Below, in pieces: positions 26,078-35,163 of a stretch of DNA of 64,000 nucleotides (its first letter is position 1; every line of letters begins with the position of its first letter). Source of the stretch: an uncultured Muribaculaceae bacterium (GTDB lineage: Bacteria; Bacteroidota; Bacteroidia; Bacteroidales; Muribaculaceae); assembly GCA_910589055.1 (NCBI GenBank), contig CAJURN010000006.1, forward strand, positions 13,148-77,147, in the 5' to 3' direction. A program made the position numbers and the translations under genes. Under the pieces are notes generated by a model. The model was not told the origin of the DNA, ran no database searches, and saw only the letters and a list, made by a program, of their open reading frames with translations.

Positions 26078-27524
26078 CGACGCGGCCTCGACATTCCGCA
26101 ATCTCGACTGGTTTACGGTCGCAATTTATGTCGTGATGGTAATCGCGGGCATGGTGAGTATCTATGCCGCCAGCTACGACTTCGACAATGCCAGCATGTT
26201 CTCCTACGACGAGTTCTCCGGAAAACAGTTGCGCTGGATCGGTCTGTCGCTTCTGTTGGGTCTTGTAATCCTGCTGATTGATGCCCGCATGTATGAGACC
26301 TACGCCTTCCCTATATATATAGCGGTGTTGCTCTTGCTGCTGATAACGCCCTTTGTGGCGCACGACATCAAGGGCTCGCGCTCGTGGATTTCACTCGGGC
26401 CGATGAGCCTGCAGCCTGCGGAGTTTGCCAAGTTCGCCACGGCCTTGGCTCTGGCGAAGTTGTTCAGCGGCTATCACTTTGTGCTCAATGCAAGATTCAG
26501 CAACTATGTTCGCGCCATACTCATAATCATACTTCCCATCATACTCATTCTTGCCCAGAACGAGACGGGTTCGGCTCTCACGTTCATGGCCTTGTTCTTT
26601 GTGCTGTACCGCGAGGGTATGAGTGGCCTTGTGCTGTTTGCGGCTCTTTTCGCCGTGGTGATATTTGTCGTGGCGGTGAAGTTTACGGAGACCATGGTAC
26701 TGGGTATTCCTTCGGGCGAGTTTGCCGTGCTTGTGATGATAGCCCTTGTTGTCCTGTCGATGACCGTGATCTACAACAAGCGGGCCGATGTGTCGCGAAA
26801 TATACTTCTGTGGTTTGCAGGCAGCGGGGTAGTGCTGTGGGCGCTCAATCTTTCCGGAGTCGAGATTCCGGGACAGCCGGTGGTGCTCGGCATAATAGCC
26901 GTTGCATGCGTCTATCTTGCGATTGAGGCTCTGCGCAGCCACAGGCCCAGGCTTTTTATTCCGGTTGCCACAGCCATAATGTCGGTTGTGTTTCTGTTCT
27001 CGGTCAATTTTGCCTTCGATCACCTCCAACCACATCAGCAGAAGCGTATTCTTGTTGCGCTCGGTATCGTGGAGGACCTTCGCGATGCAGGCTATAATGT
27101 GAACCAGTCGAAAATAGCCATCGGCTCAGGAGGCCTTCTTGGCAAGGGATTTCTTAACGGAACGCAGACCAAACTTAAATACGTGCCCGAGCAGCACACC
27201 GACTTCATTTTCTGCACAATCGGCGAGGAAGAAGGCTTCGTAGGCTCGCTTGCAGTAGCCATGCTGTTTCTCGGGCTGATTCTCAGGGTGATTTCAATTG
27301 GAGAACGGCAGCCGACAACATTCGGGCGCGTCTATGCCTACTGTGTGGCGTCGTACTTCATCTTCCACTTCTGTATCAACATCGGAATGGTGATAGGGCT
27401 GTGTCCTGTCATCGGTATCCCCCTGCCGTTTTTCAGCTATGGCGGCTCATCGCTATGGGGATTCACGATATTGCTCTTTATCCTTCTGAAAATCGACGCC
27501 TCCCGAAAGTCGGTGCTTCTTTAG
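26058..27524 (+). CDS. rodA: SEDS glycosyltransferase RodA
   Basis: Polytopic membrane protein of the SEDS family that polymerises lipid II during elongation. 488 aa, longer than the ~370 aa proteobacterial form because of additional hydrophobic segments in the middle (~180-310), as in other Bacteroidetes. The SEDS hallmarks are present: GSRSWISLGPMSLQPAEFAK, NETGSALTF, YNVNQSKIAIGSGGLLGKGF, QHTDFIF and PFFSYGGSSLW near the C-terminus. It overlaps mrdA by 20 bases and ends the operon. Confidence 0.95.
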   Translation: MSRGRSNDAASTFRNLDWFTVAIYVVMVIAGMVSIYAASYDFDNASMFSYDEFSGKQLRWIGLSLLLGLVILLIDARMYETYAFPIYIAVLLLLLITPFVAHDIKGSRSWISLGPMSLQPAEFAKFATALALAKLFSGYHFVLNARFSNYVRAILIIILPIILILAQNETGSALTFMALFFVLYREGMSGLVLFAALFAVVIFVVAVKFTETMVLGIPSGEFAVLVMIALVVLSMTVIYNKRADVSRNILLWFAGSGVVLWALNLSGVEIPGQPVVLGIIAVACVYLAIEALRSHRPRLFIPVATAIMSVVFLFSVNFAFDHLQPHQQKRILVALGIVEDLRDAGYNVNQSKIAIGSGGLLGKGFLNGTQTKLKYVPEQHTDFIFCTIGEEEGFVGSLAVAMLFLGLILRVISIGERQPTTFGRVYAYCVASYFIFHFCINIGMVIGLCPVIGIPLPFFSYGGSSLWGFTILLFILLKIDASRKSVLL

Positions 27525-27530
27525 CGGAAT

Positions 27531-27561
27531 TTTGCAGATGATAATTTTTTGATTATCTTTG
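27531..27561 (+). promoter_or_regulatory. Predicted promoter of secreted amylase gene
   Basis: TTTG (27531-27534), 19 bases and TATCTTTG (27554-27561) match the consensus exactly. The upstream ATG-like start at 27559 falls inside this promoter, so translation must begin at 27598. Confidence 0.75.
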
Positions 27562-27597
27562 CAAAGACGCATTATTATATCATACTTTTCAATACTC

Positions 27598-30390
27598 ATG
27601 AAAAAAAATCTGTTTTTATTGGCGGCCATAGTTATGCTGTCGTGGCTCGGTGTGAGCGCGCAGATAATAACTACTTCCCCGGCCATTCTACAAGAGACGA
27701 GCAAGAATGTAGTGCTCACCTATCATGCTGATTCTCCGTTGGGTAACAACGGCCTGAAGGGCCTTCCGGCATCTACTGCCGTGTATGCCCATATCGGTGT
27801 GATAACCAACCGCAGCGCCAACACTTCCGACTGGAAGTACACCGTGGCTCCGTGGCCCGAGGCCAACGGCAGCAACAGCCAGGCCGCGAATCTGGAGAAA
27901 AACCGTTTCACTTACGTTTCGCCGAACACTTATACCCTCAACATTGGCGACCTCCGCACGTATTTCGGCATCACCGACGCTTCCGAAACTATCGAGAAAA
28001 TCGCGATGGTGGTCCGCGGCGCCAACGGTTCGCCCGAAGGCAAGACTGCAAGCGGCGGCGACATTTTTGTTGACGTGACGGCTCCCGGTTTTGCAATCGC
28101 CCTTTCGTGCGATGCTGCCAACACCGTTATTTCCGCTCCTGCTGAAATCGCCTTCACTCTCAATGCCACCGAGGCCTGTGCCCTGTCGTTGAGTGTCGGC
28201 GGAAAAGATTTCGCTTCAAATGCCTCTGCTACCGAACTTACTGGAAAATACAATTTCACCGAGCACGGCACATACACCGTTACCGGCACTGCCGTATACG
28301 GAGGAAAGACCTACACAAAGACTATCGAGATTGCCTATCCCGGTGCATCGTCGGCAGGAAATTATCCCGGCGGCACACCCCGTATGGGTGCGGTGAAAAA
28401 CGCCGACGGCACCGTAACCTTCTGTCTCGCGGCTCCCGGCAAGTCAAGCGCTATTCTTGTGCCGTCGTGGGACGACTATCAGATTCTCGACAAGAACCTG
28501 ATGAAATATCAGGACTATCAGGGCAACCGCTATTTCTGGGTGACGGTGAGCGGCCTGAAGGACAACGAGTGGTATCCCTACTATTTCCTCGTGGACGGTA
28601 TGTATAAGGTTGCCGACCCCTATGCCGAACTTGTGCTCGACTGTTACAGCGACAAGTGGCTCGATCCTTCAATCTGGCCTGACATGCCTCAGTATCCTTA
28701 CGAGAAATTCGATGGTGTGATGTTGGCTGTGTACCGCGGCGACATGCACAATTACAAATTCTCGCCCTTCACAATTCCCGCCCACGAAAACCTCGTGATA
28801 TACGAAATGCTTTTCCGCGACTTCACCGGAACTGAAGGCGAGGCCAACGGCAACGGTACCGTGCGCATGGCGATGGAAAAGATTCCCTACCTCAAGGAAC
28901 TTGGCGTGAACGCTGTTGAGCTTATGCCTATAATGGAGTTCAACGGTAACAACTCATGGGGCTATAACACCAACTTCTACATGGCTCCCGACAAGGCTTA
29001 CGGCTCGCCGCAGGACTATAAGGACTTTATCGACGCATGCCACCGCAACGGTATCGCCGTGATTCTCGACATCGTTTTCAACCAGAGCGACGGCCTGCAT
29101 CCCTGGTATCAGATGTATCCCTCGGGCTCCAATCCCTTCTACAATGCGCAGGCTCCCCACAGTTACAGCGTGCTCAACGACTGGAACCAGGACAATGCCC
29201 TTGTGCAGCAGCAGTGGACCGACGCGCTCACATATTGGATGAAAAATTATAACGTCGACGGCTACCGCTTCGACCTCGTGAAGGGTCTCGGAAACAATGA
29301 CAGCTACGGCGGCGGAACCGACAACTACAACGCATCCCGCGTTGAGCGCATGAAGCGACTTCATGGCGTTATCACCTCTGTTAAGCCTGACGGAATCCAT
29401 ATCAACGAGAATCTTGCCGGAGCGCAGGAGGAAATCGAGATGGGCAACGACGGCGAAATCCAGTGGGCCAACATCAACAATAATTCCTGCCAGTATGTGA
29501 TGGGATTCGGACCGGCTTCCGGAGCAAAGATTTCCGCGTTCCTCTCCACCAAGCAGGACAACCGCCCATGGGGCACTACCGTGTCCTATGCCGAGAGCCA
29601 CGACGAGGAACGCATGGCCTACAAAGCCATGTCGTCGGGTGCGACAAATGTGAAAAACAACCGCACCAACGTGCTGAAGCGTGCCGGATCGCTCGCCGCA
29701 CAGATGCTGCTCACTCCCGGTCCGAAGATGATATGGCAGTTTGGCGAACTCGGTGCCGACCAGACAACAAAGTCCGGTACCGAAAACAATACCGACCCCA
29801 AGATTGTGATCTGGAACCGTCTCAACGACGACGAGTACAAGGGCCTTCACGACACATACATGGCTCTTATCCGCACACGTGCGGCCAATCCCGAACTGTT
29901 TGCCGAAGATGCCGAGTTTGTGACTTCCAATCTTGATGCGTCGGCAATCTCCACCACACGCTACATGCGTCTCAAGGCCGGAAACAAGGAAATGATGGCC
30001 TTCTTCAATCCGAACATTTCCGGAGGGAACAAGACTATCGGTGGCGCTGCCACGCTTCTGTCGCCTGATAATTCGCAGCTCATCGCCGCTACTCCCGGCC
30101 TTACGCCCTCTCTGATAAAGAGCGGTTCGAGCGTGGGCGTGTCGCTTCCGGCACACAGTTTCGCTGTGTTCGCCACCAAGGACGTTACCGGCAATGAGGA
30201 TGTCGAAATTGATTTTGCCGGAAATTCCGTGAATGTATATGGCGGAGAGGGTGAAATCATCATCAACGGTGATTACAGCCATGTTGAAGTTTACTCCGTA
30301 TCCGGTCAGCTTCAAGGCTCGCTGAACGTAGCTCCCGGCCTTTACATTGTCAATGTCGACGGCACGGCCCACAAGGTCGTAGTCCGCTAA
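27598..30390 (+). CDS. Secreted GH13 alpha-amylase/pullulanase-like enzyme with T9SS-type C-terminal tail
   Basis: 930 aa from the ATG at 27598, which follows a consensus promoter and begins a clear signal peptide (MKKNLFLLAAIVMLSWLGVSAQ). Domains in order: N-terminal beta domains to ~245, an E-set/CBM48-like module (MGAVKNADGTVTFCLAAPGKS, ~262), then the GH13 barrel from ~370. The barrel has nucleophile Asp in DGYRFDLVKG, acid Glu in HINENLAG and the third acid in SHDEERM. The last ~65 residues (VEVYSVSGQLQG, GLYIVNVDGTAHKVVVR) resemble the T9SS type A sorting domain. Likely cuts alpha-glucans outside the cell; exact specificity undetermined. Confidence 0.88.
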   Translation: MKKNLFLLAAIVMLSWLGVSAQIITTSPAILQETSKNVVLTYHADSPLGNNGLKGLPASTAVYAHIGVITNRSANTSDWKYTVAPWPEANGSNSQAANLEKNRFTYVSPNTYTLNIGDLRTYFGITDASETIEKIAMVVRGANGSPEGKTASGGDIFVDVTAPGFAIALSCDAANTVISAPAEIAFTLNATEACALSLSVGGKDFASNASATELTGKYNFTEHGTYTVTGTAVYGGKTYTKTIEIAYPGASSAGNYPGGTPRMGAVKNADGTVTFCLAAPGKSSAILVPSWDDYQILDKNLMKYQDYQGNRYFWVTVSGLKDNEWYPYYFLVDGMYKVADPYAELVLDCYSDKWLDPSIWPDMPQYPYEKFDGVMLAVYRGDMHNYKFSPFTIPAHENLVIYEMLFRDFTGTEGEANGNGTVRMAMEKIPYLKELGVNAVELMPIMEFNGNNSWGYNTNFYMAPDKAYGSPQDYKDFIDACHRNGIAVILDIVFNQSDGLHPWYQMYPSGSNPFYNAQAPHSYSVLNDWNQDNALVQQQWTDALTYWMKNYNVDGYRFDLVKGLGNNDSYGGGTDNYNASRVERMKRLHGVITSVKPDGIHINENLAGAQEEIEMGNDGEIQWANINNNSCQYVMGFGPASGAKISAFLSTKQDNRPWGTTVSYAESHDEERMAYKAMSSGATNVKNNRTNVLKRAGSLAAQMLLTPGPKMIWQFGELGADQTTKSGTENNTDPKIVIWNRLNDDEYKGLHDTYMALIRTRAANPELFAEDAEFVTSNLDASAISTTRYMRLKAGNKEMMAFFNPNISGGNKTIGGAATLLSPDNSQLIAATPGLTPSLIKSGSSVGVSLPAHSFAVFATKDVTGNEDVEIDFAGNSVNVYGGEGEIIINGDYSHVEVYSVSGQLQGSLNVAPGLYIVNVDGTAHKVVVR

Positions 30391-30406
30391 AGCGAACTGC
30401 TTATAC

Positions 30407-30456
30407 AAAAACTCGGCGGGCCGCTCCGAAATCCGGAACGGCCCGCCAAGTTTTTT
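30407..30456. terminator. Strong bidirectional terminator
   Basis: GGCGGGCCG...CGGCCCGCC forms a long GC-rich stem with a TCCG-AAAT-CCGGA loop region, flanked by AAAAACT and AGTTTTTT. It separates the convergent amylase (+) and small secreted protein (-) genes. Confidence 0.88.
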
Positions 30457-30462
30457 GCTAAG

Positions 30463-31044
30463 CTATTTGATTATGAGTTCTCCTTTTTTACCGTGTGCTC
30501 TTTTTATATAGAGTCCTTCGTCGGGATTTGAGATTCGGATTCCGTTTAGATTGTAATATTCATCGGTTCCCTCCTTCTCGATAAGCTGTGGAGCATTTAT
30601 TCCGCTCGCAGCTTTCTTCAGCTCAATATGGCAGGTTCCCTCATAATTCTCTAATACAAGCCGGTCATCGCTGAATGATTTGATAACGAATCGCATGGAG
30701 GACGAGTAATCGTTGCCATAAATTATATGCAACTTATTTCCATTTGATATAAAGAAATCTTCAATCAGGGGCATCTCTTCATTGTCTGAATGGTAATTGT
30801 TATCACAATCTACAAAAATGTAATTATAAATATATCCATTAAAAAGGCTACAATCATGCATATATGCTCCGAAATATATGGAAGTAAAAGACTTTGTGCC
30901 AACTCCGGGAGCTACCGTAGATATCTCTCCTGAAAAAGAAGTGACGTCCCAGCGGCCTAAGAGGTCTACTTCGTCATATTGTTCGGCGTGTGCAAAAAGT
31001 GTGGCTGCCAACATCATTGCAGCTATTGATAATACCTTTTTCAT
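30463..31044 (-). CDS. Small secreted protein, lipocalin-like with short C-terminal tail
   Basis: 193 aa with signal peptide MKKVLSIAAMMLAATLFAHA. The body is a predicted beta barrel beginning DLLGRWDVTSFSG, a pattern seen in lipocalin-like and DUF-type secreted proteins. The end (YYNLNGIRISNPDEGLYIKR) resembles a shortened sorting or anchoring tail as in the neighbouring amylase. It is AT-rich relative to neighbours. Not recognised further. No operon partner. Confidence 0.6.
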   Translation of the reverse strand: MKKVLSIAAMMLAATLFAHAEQYDEVDLLGRWDVTSFSGEISTVAPGVGTKSFTSIYFGAYMHDCSLFNGYIYNYIFVDCDNNYHSDNEEMPLIEDFFISNGNKLHIIYGNDYSSSMRFVIKSFSDDRLVLENYEGTCHIELKKAASGINAPQLIEKEGTDEYYNLNGIRISNPDEGLYIKRAHGKKGELIIK

Positions 31045-31231
31045 TGATTGTATGTGGCTTATTAAATTGTGAATATAGCGGCGAATTTAGAGAAATAATG
31101 ATGAATCTGCAATCATTTGAAGCCTCCCCGGATATTATAGAAACACAATTGAAGCATACGCGCCACAGTATGCGCGAGTTTTAGGGATAATGAGTTTATG
31201 TTACCCCCTCCAAACCCACTCAGTGGTTGAT

Positions 31232-32224
31232 TTATTTTATTCCCTTTTGGCGGATGTATTTGCGGAGGTCGGAGTAGGAGCCGCGGAATACGTCGATGTC
31301 GACGTTGGTTGATATGCCGGGACAGCGGCCTTTGTCGGTGAACTGCCATATTTCCCAATGGCGGGCGGATGGTCCGGCGGGATTGTAACGGGCAATCCAG
31401 AAGTCGTATTTGTCGAAACCGTGGCCTTTGAGATAGTCGCGGAAATATATGTCGTAGGTGTAGATGATGGGGCGCACACCGTAGTGTTTCTCGATTTTTT
31501 TGAGCCACTCCTTTGCCATTTGGATAATCTTGGCATGGTCGCGCGCCATGACCTTGCGGTTAATCTCCAGATCGAGAATCGGAGGAAAATCGCCTTTGCG
31601 CAGGGGAGTATGGCGGATGTAGTTCTGCACCTGCTTGTCGACCGACGACGTAACCGACAGAAAGTGGTATGCTCCGCGAATGATTCCGCACTCGCCGGCT
31701 TCCTTGAAGTTGCGTTTGAAAGTGTTGTCCTGTATGGTTGCCCCTTCGGTTGATTTCATGAGCGCGAAAAGCACGGGCTGGCGGAAACTGCCGGATTTCT
31801 TTCCAGATACGTTCCCCTTGCTGTCGGCGTAGAAGGCCACATCGTGCCAATTGATTTTCTTCTGGTGGCGCGACACGTCTATTCCGTAGGCCTTTTTGCC
31901 GGGAATGAAGCGTCGGCCGCTTTTCTTTACGCTGCCTTTCTCCCAGATTCCGAATTCGATTGTTCCGTCGGCATACACGAGTTTTCCAAGCCCTTGCTTG
32001 TAGTCGTTGACCCAGTAGCCGTAGTAGACGTTTCCGTTGGTGTAGCGGCACACGCCATAGCCGTTCATACGGCCGTTTTTCACGCCGCCTTCGTAGGTGT
32101 ATCTTGACGTCTTCAGTTTTGCCGCTGCCGCACTTTGAGGGATACACACCATAAGTGCTGCCAAAATCAGCAAGGCAACGGTGCGGAGCGGAAAAAACTT
32201 CTGAAATCGTGGGTTATATGACAT
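31232..32224 (-). CDS. Secreted GH25 muramidase with N-terminal MORN repeats
   Basis: 330 aa from the ATG at 32224. The open frame extends to 32311, but the added residues precede the signal segment (LRTVALLILAALMVCIPQSAAA). Three MORN repeats at ~43-105 (YEGGVKNGRMNGYGV, YYGYWVNDYKQGLG, IEFGIWEKG) precede a GH25 lysozyme domain with YGIDVSRHQ, ALMKSTEGA, RGAYHFLS, the acidic pair in PPILDLE and WEIWQFTDKG. It should cleave the MurNAc-GlcNAc bond. MORN plus GH25 is a less usual pairing. Role may be wall remodelling or attack on competitors. Confidence 0.88.
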   Translation of the reverse strand: MSYNPRFQKFFPLRTVALLILAALMVCIPQSAAAAKLKTSRYTYEGGVKNGRMNGYGVCRYTNGNVYYGYWVNDYKQGLGKLVYADGTIEFGIWEKGSVKKSGRRFIPGKKAYGIDVSRHQKKINWHDVAFYADSKGNVSGKKSGSFRQPVLFALMKSTEGATIQDNTFKRNFKEAGECGIIRGAYHFLSVTSSVDKQVQNYIRHTPLRKGDFPPILDLEINRKVMARDHAKIIQMAKEWLKKIEKHYGVRPIIYTYDIYFRDYLKGHGFDKYDFWIARYNPAGPSARHWEIWQFTDKGRCPGISTNVDIDVFRGSYSDLRKYIRQKGIK

Positions 32225-32272
32225 TGCGGAAGGTTGTTGACATGCGAAATTACACAAAAATTTCCGGAATAT

Positions 32273-32303
32273 TTTGCCGTACGGATAAAAATATGTAAAT
32301 TTG
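32273..32303 (+). promoter_or_regulatory. Predicted promoter of rpmE2
   Basis: TTTG (32273-32276), 19-base spacer and TAAATTTG (32296-32303). The start codon follows after 78 bases, leaving a leader that could carry autoregulation; no specific fold was recognised. Confidence 0.7.
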
Positions 32304-32381
32304 CAGGCCATTACGAATAGGCGCCTTACCAGCGCAGTTCATAAAACAAAGAAAATACGTATTTTAAAGCTTTAAATAACA

Positions 32382-32636
32382 ATGAAAAAAGACATTCATC
32401 CTTCCAATTACCGCGAAGTGGTTTTCAAAGATATGTCGAACGATGAAATCTTCATCACACGTTCTACAATCGCAACCCGCGAAACTATCGACGTAGACGG
32501 CGTAACATATCCCCTGGTAAAACTTGAAATCACCAGCGCATCTCACCCCTTCTTCACCGGCAAGCAGAAACTCGTGGACACCGCAGGTCGTGTCGACAAG
32601 TTCATGAGCCGCTACGGCAACCGCAACAAGAAGTAA
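32382..32636 (+). CDS. rpmE2: 50S ribosomal protein L31 type B (zinc-free)
   Basis: 84 aa starting MKKDIHPSNYREVVFKD and containing SHPFFTGKQKLVDTAGRVDKF, the L31 signature. It has no cysteines, so it is the zinc-independent C- paralogue. It has its own promoter and terminator. Confidence 0.96.
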   Translation: MKKDIHPSNYREVVFKDMSNDEIFITRSTIATRETIDVDGVTYPLVKLEITSASHPFFTGKQKLVDTAGRVDKFMSRYGNRNKK

Positions 32637-32717
32637 TCTTCTCTTCACGTTACGCGTATCAGCCTTTCGGTCAGTTCATGCGCAGAACTGCCTTTCGAGA
32701 AGGATGATTCAAACACT

Positions 32718-32755
32718 AAAAAAGCTGCATCGTAATCCGCGACGCAGCTTTTTTT
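32718..32755. terminator. Bidirectional terminator after rpmE2
   Basis: AAAAAAGCTGC pairs with GCAGCTTTTTTT around a 15-base loop. It serves the convergent rpmE2 and lipoprotein genes. Confidence 0.85.
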
Positions 32756-32786
32756 ATGCGTTAATCAAATGATTTAAACAACCCGC

Positions 32787-33680
32787 TTACAAGCGCTCGA
32801 TGCCGGAGATTTCGGTGGAACATTCGCCGAGATTGCCGTTGAACTGGAGAATGGCGGTGACAACGCGGATGAAGTCGATGCTTTTCACGTCAACGGCATT
32901 TCCGTTGCTGTCTATCGCATTGTCGAGGTCAAGAGCCGAAGCCGCTTCATTGTTTGGGTGGCTGTCGGCGTATCCTTCAAGACAATAGAGGTCGTAACGG
33001 CCTGTGGCTTCGTTGTATACGCCATTGTCGGGCAGGCGTCGGGCGGTGAAGGACAGGGTTCGCTCCTGCATCCACATTGGGAAATAGCTGTGGTTGTGGA
33101 ACTGGGGAAGGGTGGGGAATACTCCGGATTTTCCGTCGCTGCACGTCCATGCGGTCTCACCTGACGAAGCCTCGGTGTAGGTGATGGTGACGATGGGCGC
33201 GCCCGTGGTGGATTCGCCTTTGAGTTCGAGCCACTCTCCGTCGTCGGGCAGTCCGTTGCCGTTTGAATCGGTCATCACATACACGATTCCGGGTTCGGAG
33301 CTGCCATAACGGCGTCCGTCGGTGCCTGTGCCGGAGTAATATGAATTTCCGAGCACACGGAAATCGGCCTTGCCCGGAGTGTTGACAATGGGATTTTTGA
33401 GGCGCAGCGTTACGCTTCCGCCAAACGCTCCGAGGGTGATTGTCCCGCGGTTGTTCAGCGCATCCTGGGCTTTTTCAAGGATGGAGGCTTCGGTGTCGGA
33501 GGAGGTGTATTCCGGAATCTCGTTGACAAACTGCCCGGGAGCAGGCTTGTAAGCGAGCACTTCCACGGACACGTCTCCCGACTCGGAGGGGGGTACGGGA
33601 TTGTCGTTCGTATCCGAACACGATGCCAGCAGTGCAAGTAGCCCGGCACATGGGATTATGTGATATTTTGTCAGGTGCAT
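32787..33680 (-). CDS. Surface lipoprotein of the Bacteroidales 'cell surface protein' type
   Basis: 297 aa with lipobox LLALLASC (Cys ~21). It contains an acidic, calcium-loop-like motif (DSNGNGLPDDGEW, ~140), a Trp-rich beta region (SYFPMWMQERTLSF) and an end of the form NAVDVKSIDFIRVVTAI...STEISGI. I recall this pattern from surface proteins in cobalamin-uptake loci of Bacteroides, but no btuB or cobalamin riboswitch is seen here. Function unknown; an extracellular, outer-membrane-anchored binding protein is likely. Confidence 0.7.
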   Translation of the reverse strand: MHLTKYHIIPCAGLLALLASCSDTNDNPVPPSESGDVSVEVLAYKPAPGQFVNEIPEYTSSDTEASILEKAQDALNNRGTITLGAFGGSVTLRLKNPIVNTPGKADFRVLGNSYYSGTGTDGRRYGSSEPGIVYVMTDSNGNGLPDDGEWLELKGESTTGAPIVTITYTEASSGETAWTCSDGKSGVFPTLPQFHNHSYFPMWMQERTLSFTARRLPDNGVYNEATGRYDLYCLEGYADSHPNNEAASALDLDNAIDSNGNAVDVKSIDFIRVVTAILQFNGNLGECSTEISGIERL

Positions 33681-33697
33681 ATTAATTATTAATTTTG
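33667..33697 (+). promoter_or_regulatory. Predicted promoter of VanZ-like gene
   Basis: TTTG (33667-33670), 19 bases and TAATTTTG (33690-33697), 20 bases before the ATG at 33717. It overlaps the start of the divergent lipoprotein gene. Confidence 0.65.
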
Positions 33698-33716
33698 AAG
33701 TCTTACACGATGCTCC

Positions 33717-34121
33717 ATGAAGAAGACCATTATACTTTTCAAACGTTTCTGGCCCACAATGATTGTGTTGGCTGTGATTTTATATGCCACATTGGCAAGT
33801 GACCCCGCCGGAGCTGAGGAGCTGCCGCCGATACCTCATATCGACAAGCTCATCCATGCCATAATGATGGGTGGCCTTGTGGGTGCGATAGCTTTCGACA
33901 GTCAAAGAGCCAGCATGAAATCAATCGTGCTCACACGACGCTTCATGCTGGCTGTTACTTTCGGAGTGATGGCGTTCGGTGTATGCGACGAATTTCTTCA
34001 GGCCGCGGTGGACACCGGACGATCATTTGAGCTTATGGATATTGCCGCCGACTGGACCGGGAGCTGGGTGGCGTTTTTAGCCGCGCCTCCGGCAGTGCTG
34101 CGGGTTCTCAAACTGAGGTAG
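33717..34121 (+). CDS. VanZ-like family membrane protein
   Basis: 134 aa with about four hydrophobic segments. The VanZ-like pattern is present: IPHIDKLIHAIMMGGLVG after the first segment, then CDEFLQAAVDTGRSFELMDIAADWTGSW. The family is named after a teicoplanin-resistance protein, but most members have no known role. Convergent with the thioredoxin-like gene, with only one base between the stops. Confidence 0.85.
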   Translation: MKKTIILFKRFWPTMIVLAVILYATLASDPAGAEELPPIPHIDKLIHAIMMGGLVGAIAFDSQRASMKSIVLTRRFMLAVTFGVMAFGVCDEFLQAAVDTGRSFELMDIAADWTGSWVAFLAAPPAVLRVLKLR

Positions 34122-34122
34122 A

Positions 34123-35148
34123 TTATTTGCCTTCCATTGCGGCGCGGACGTCGGCGCGGAGGTCGTCGTCCTGCTTGTCGCGGCTGATGATTGTGCCGTC
34201 GGGGCTGAAGAGGATTATGCAGGGGATGCCTGTGATGCCGTACAAATCCGTGGGGATGGTCTGAGCGTCGAGGATGCACTCCCAGGGAAGGCCATGCTGC
34301 TTGATTGCGGCTTTGGTGTTTTCGGGCTCGTCCCACACGGCCACACCGAGCACTTCAAGACCCTTGTCCTTGTATTCGTTGTAGAGCTCCTTGAGCACCT
34401 TGGTCTGACGGATGCAGGGGCCGCACCAGCTTGCCCAGAAGTCAACGAGCACGTAATGTCCTTTGCCGACATAGTCGCTCAGGCGGCTTGTCTTGCCGTC
34501 GTAGGTCACTTCAAAATCAACAAATTTCTTGCCGGGCTGGGTATTCTCGCGGCGTTCCGCCTGTTCGAGTATAGATTTTGAACGCTCGAAATTGTTGAAA
34601 TACGGATATTTTTTCAGGACGTCTCTCAGCTCAGAAGCGGAGTATTGCTGGGCTTCATTAAGGAATACGTAAAATCCGACCGGATTATCGGAGTTCTCTT
34701 CCATAACGGAAGACATGAGGCTCTCGAATTTTCTTTGCAGGGCTTCGCGGGTGGAATCGTCCGCTGCGGTCTGGAAATCTTTGCTTATAGCCTCGACTTC
34801 GCCGTACATTGCTGTAAGGCGGTCGTTGAGCATGCTGCCGAAAGGCTGGTTATTGTTGGCCTTGAAGGAGATGCTTCCGCCTTCGAGGATAAACACGTTC
34901 ATGCGGTTGCCTTTGGCTTCGAGGCGTGCGAGTACGGGTTCGTCGATTTCTCCGGAGAATACGGCAACCTTGTCTTTTACGACTGTGCTGTCGATTTTCT
35001 CGCCGGTATCGAAATTGGTCATATACACTGTGGCTCCTTCAAAATTGTCGGGCATCGGAGCCTGCACTTTGTAGCGCTCGGCATTGGCGCAGCTTGCAGT
35101 GGCGGCGCCTACTGCAAGCGCAAAAATAAGTTTGGAAAAATTTTTCAT
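34123..35148 (-). CDS. TlpA-like thiol:disulfide oxidoreductase lipoprotein with DUF4369-type N-terminal domain
   Basis: 341 aa with lipoprotein signal (KLIFALAVGAATASC). An N-terminal beta domain at ~25-120 has the DUF4369 pattern (YMTNFDTGEKIDSTVVKDKVAVFSG). A helical middle (~125-200) and a thioredoxin domain with active-site WCGPC (WASWCGPCIRQTKVLKEL) follow. These proteins reduce or transfer disulfides in the periplasm. It precedes the phosphatase gene's region on the same strand, 15 bases downstream of that gene's reading direction end at 35164. Confidence 0.9.
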   Translation of the reverse strand: MKNFSKLIFALAVGAATASCANAERYKVQAPMPDNFEGATVYMTNFDTGEKIDSTVVKDKVAVFSGEIDEPVLARLEAKGNRMNVFILEGGSISFKANNNQPFGSMLNDRLTAMYGEVEAISKDFQTAADDSTREALQRKFESLMSSVMEENSDNPVGFYVFLNEAQQYSASELRDVLKKYPYFNNFERSKSILEQAERRENTQPGKKFVDFEVTYDGKTSRLSDYVGKGHYVLVDFWASWCGPCIRQTKVLKELYNEYKDKGLEVLGVAVWDEPENTKAAIKQHGLPWECILDAQTIPTDLYGITGIPCIILFSPDGTIISRDKQDDDLRADVRAAMEGK

Positions 35149-35163
35149 TTTTGTTATTTAGTT

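Noticed and set aside
28954..30408. A 484-codon open frame antisense to the secreted amylase
   Set aside because: Shadow of GH13 codons on the other strand; no recognisable domain or promoter.
32637..33716. Cobalamin riboswitch for the surface lipoprotein at 32787
   Set aside because: The lipoprotein resembles ones in B12 loci, but no B12-box or btuB-like receptor is seen.
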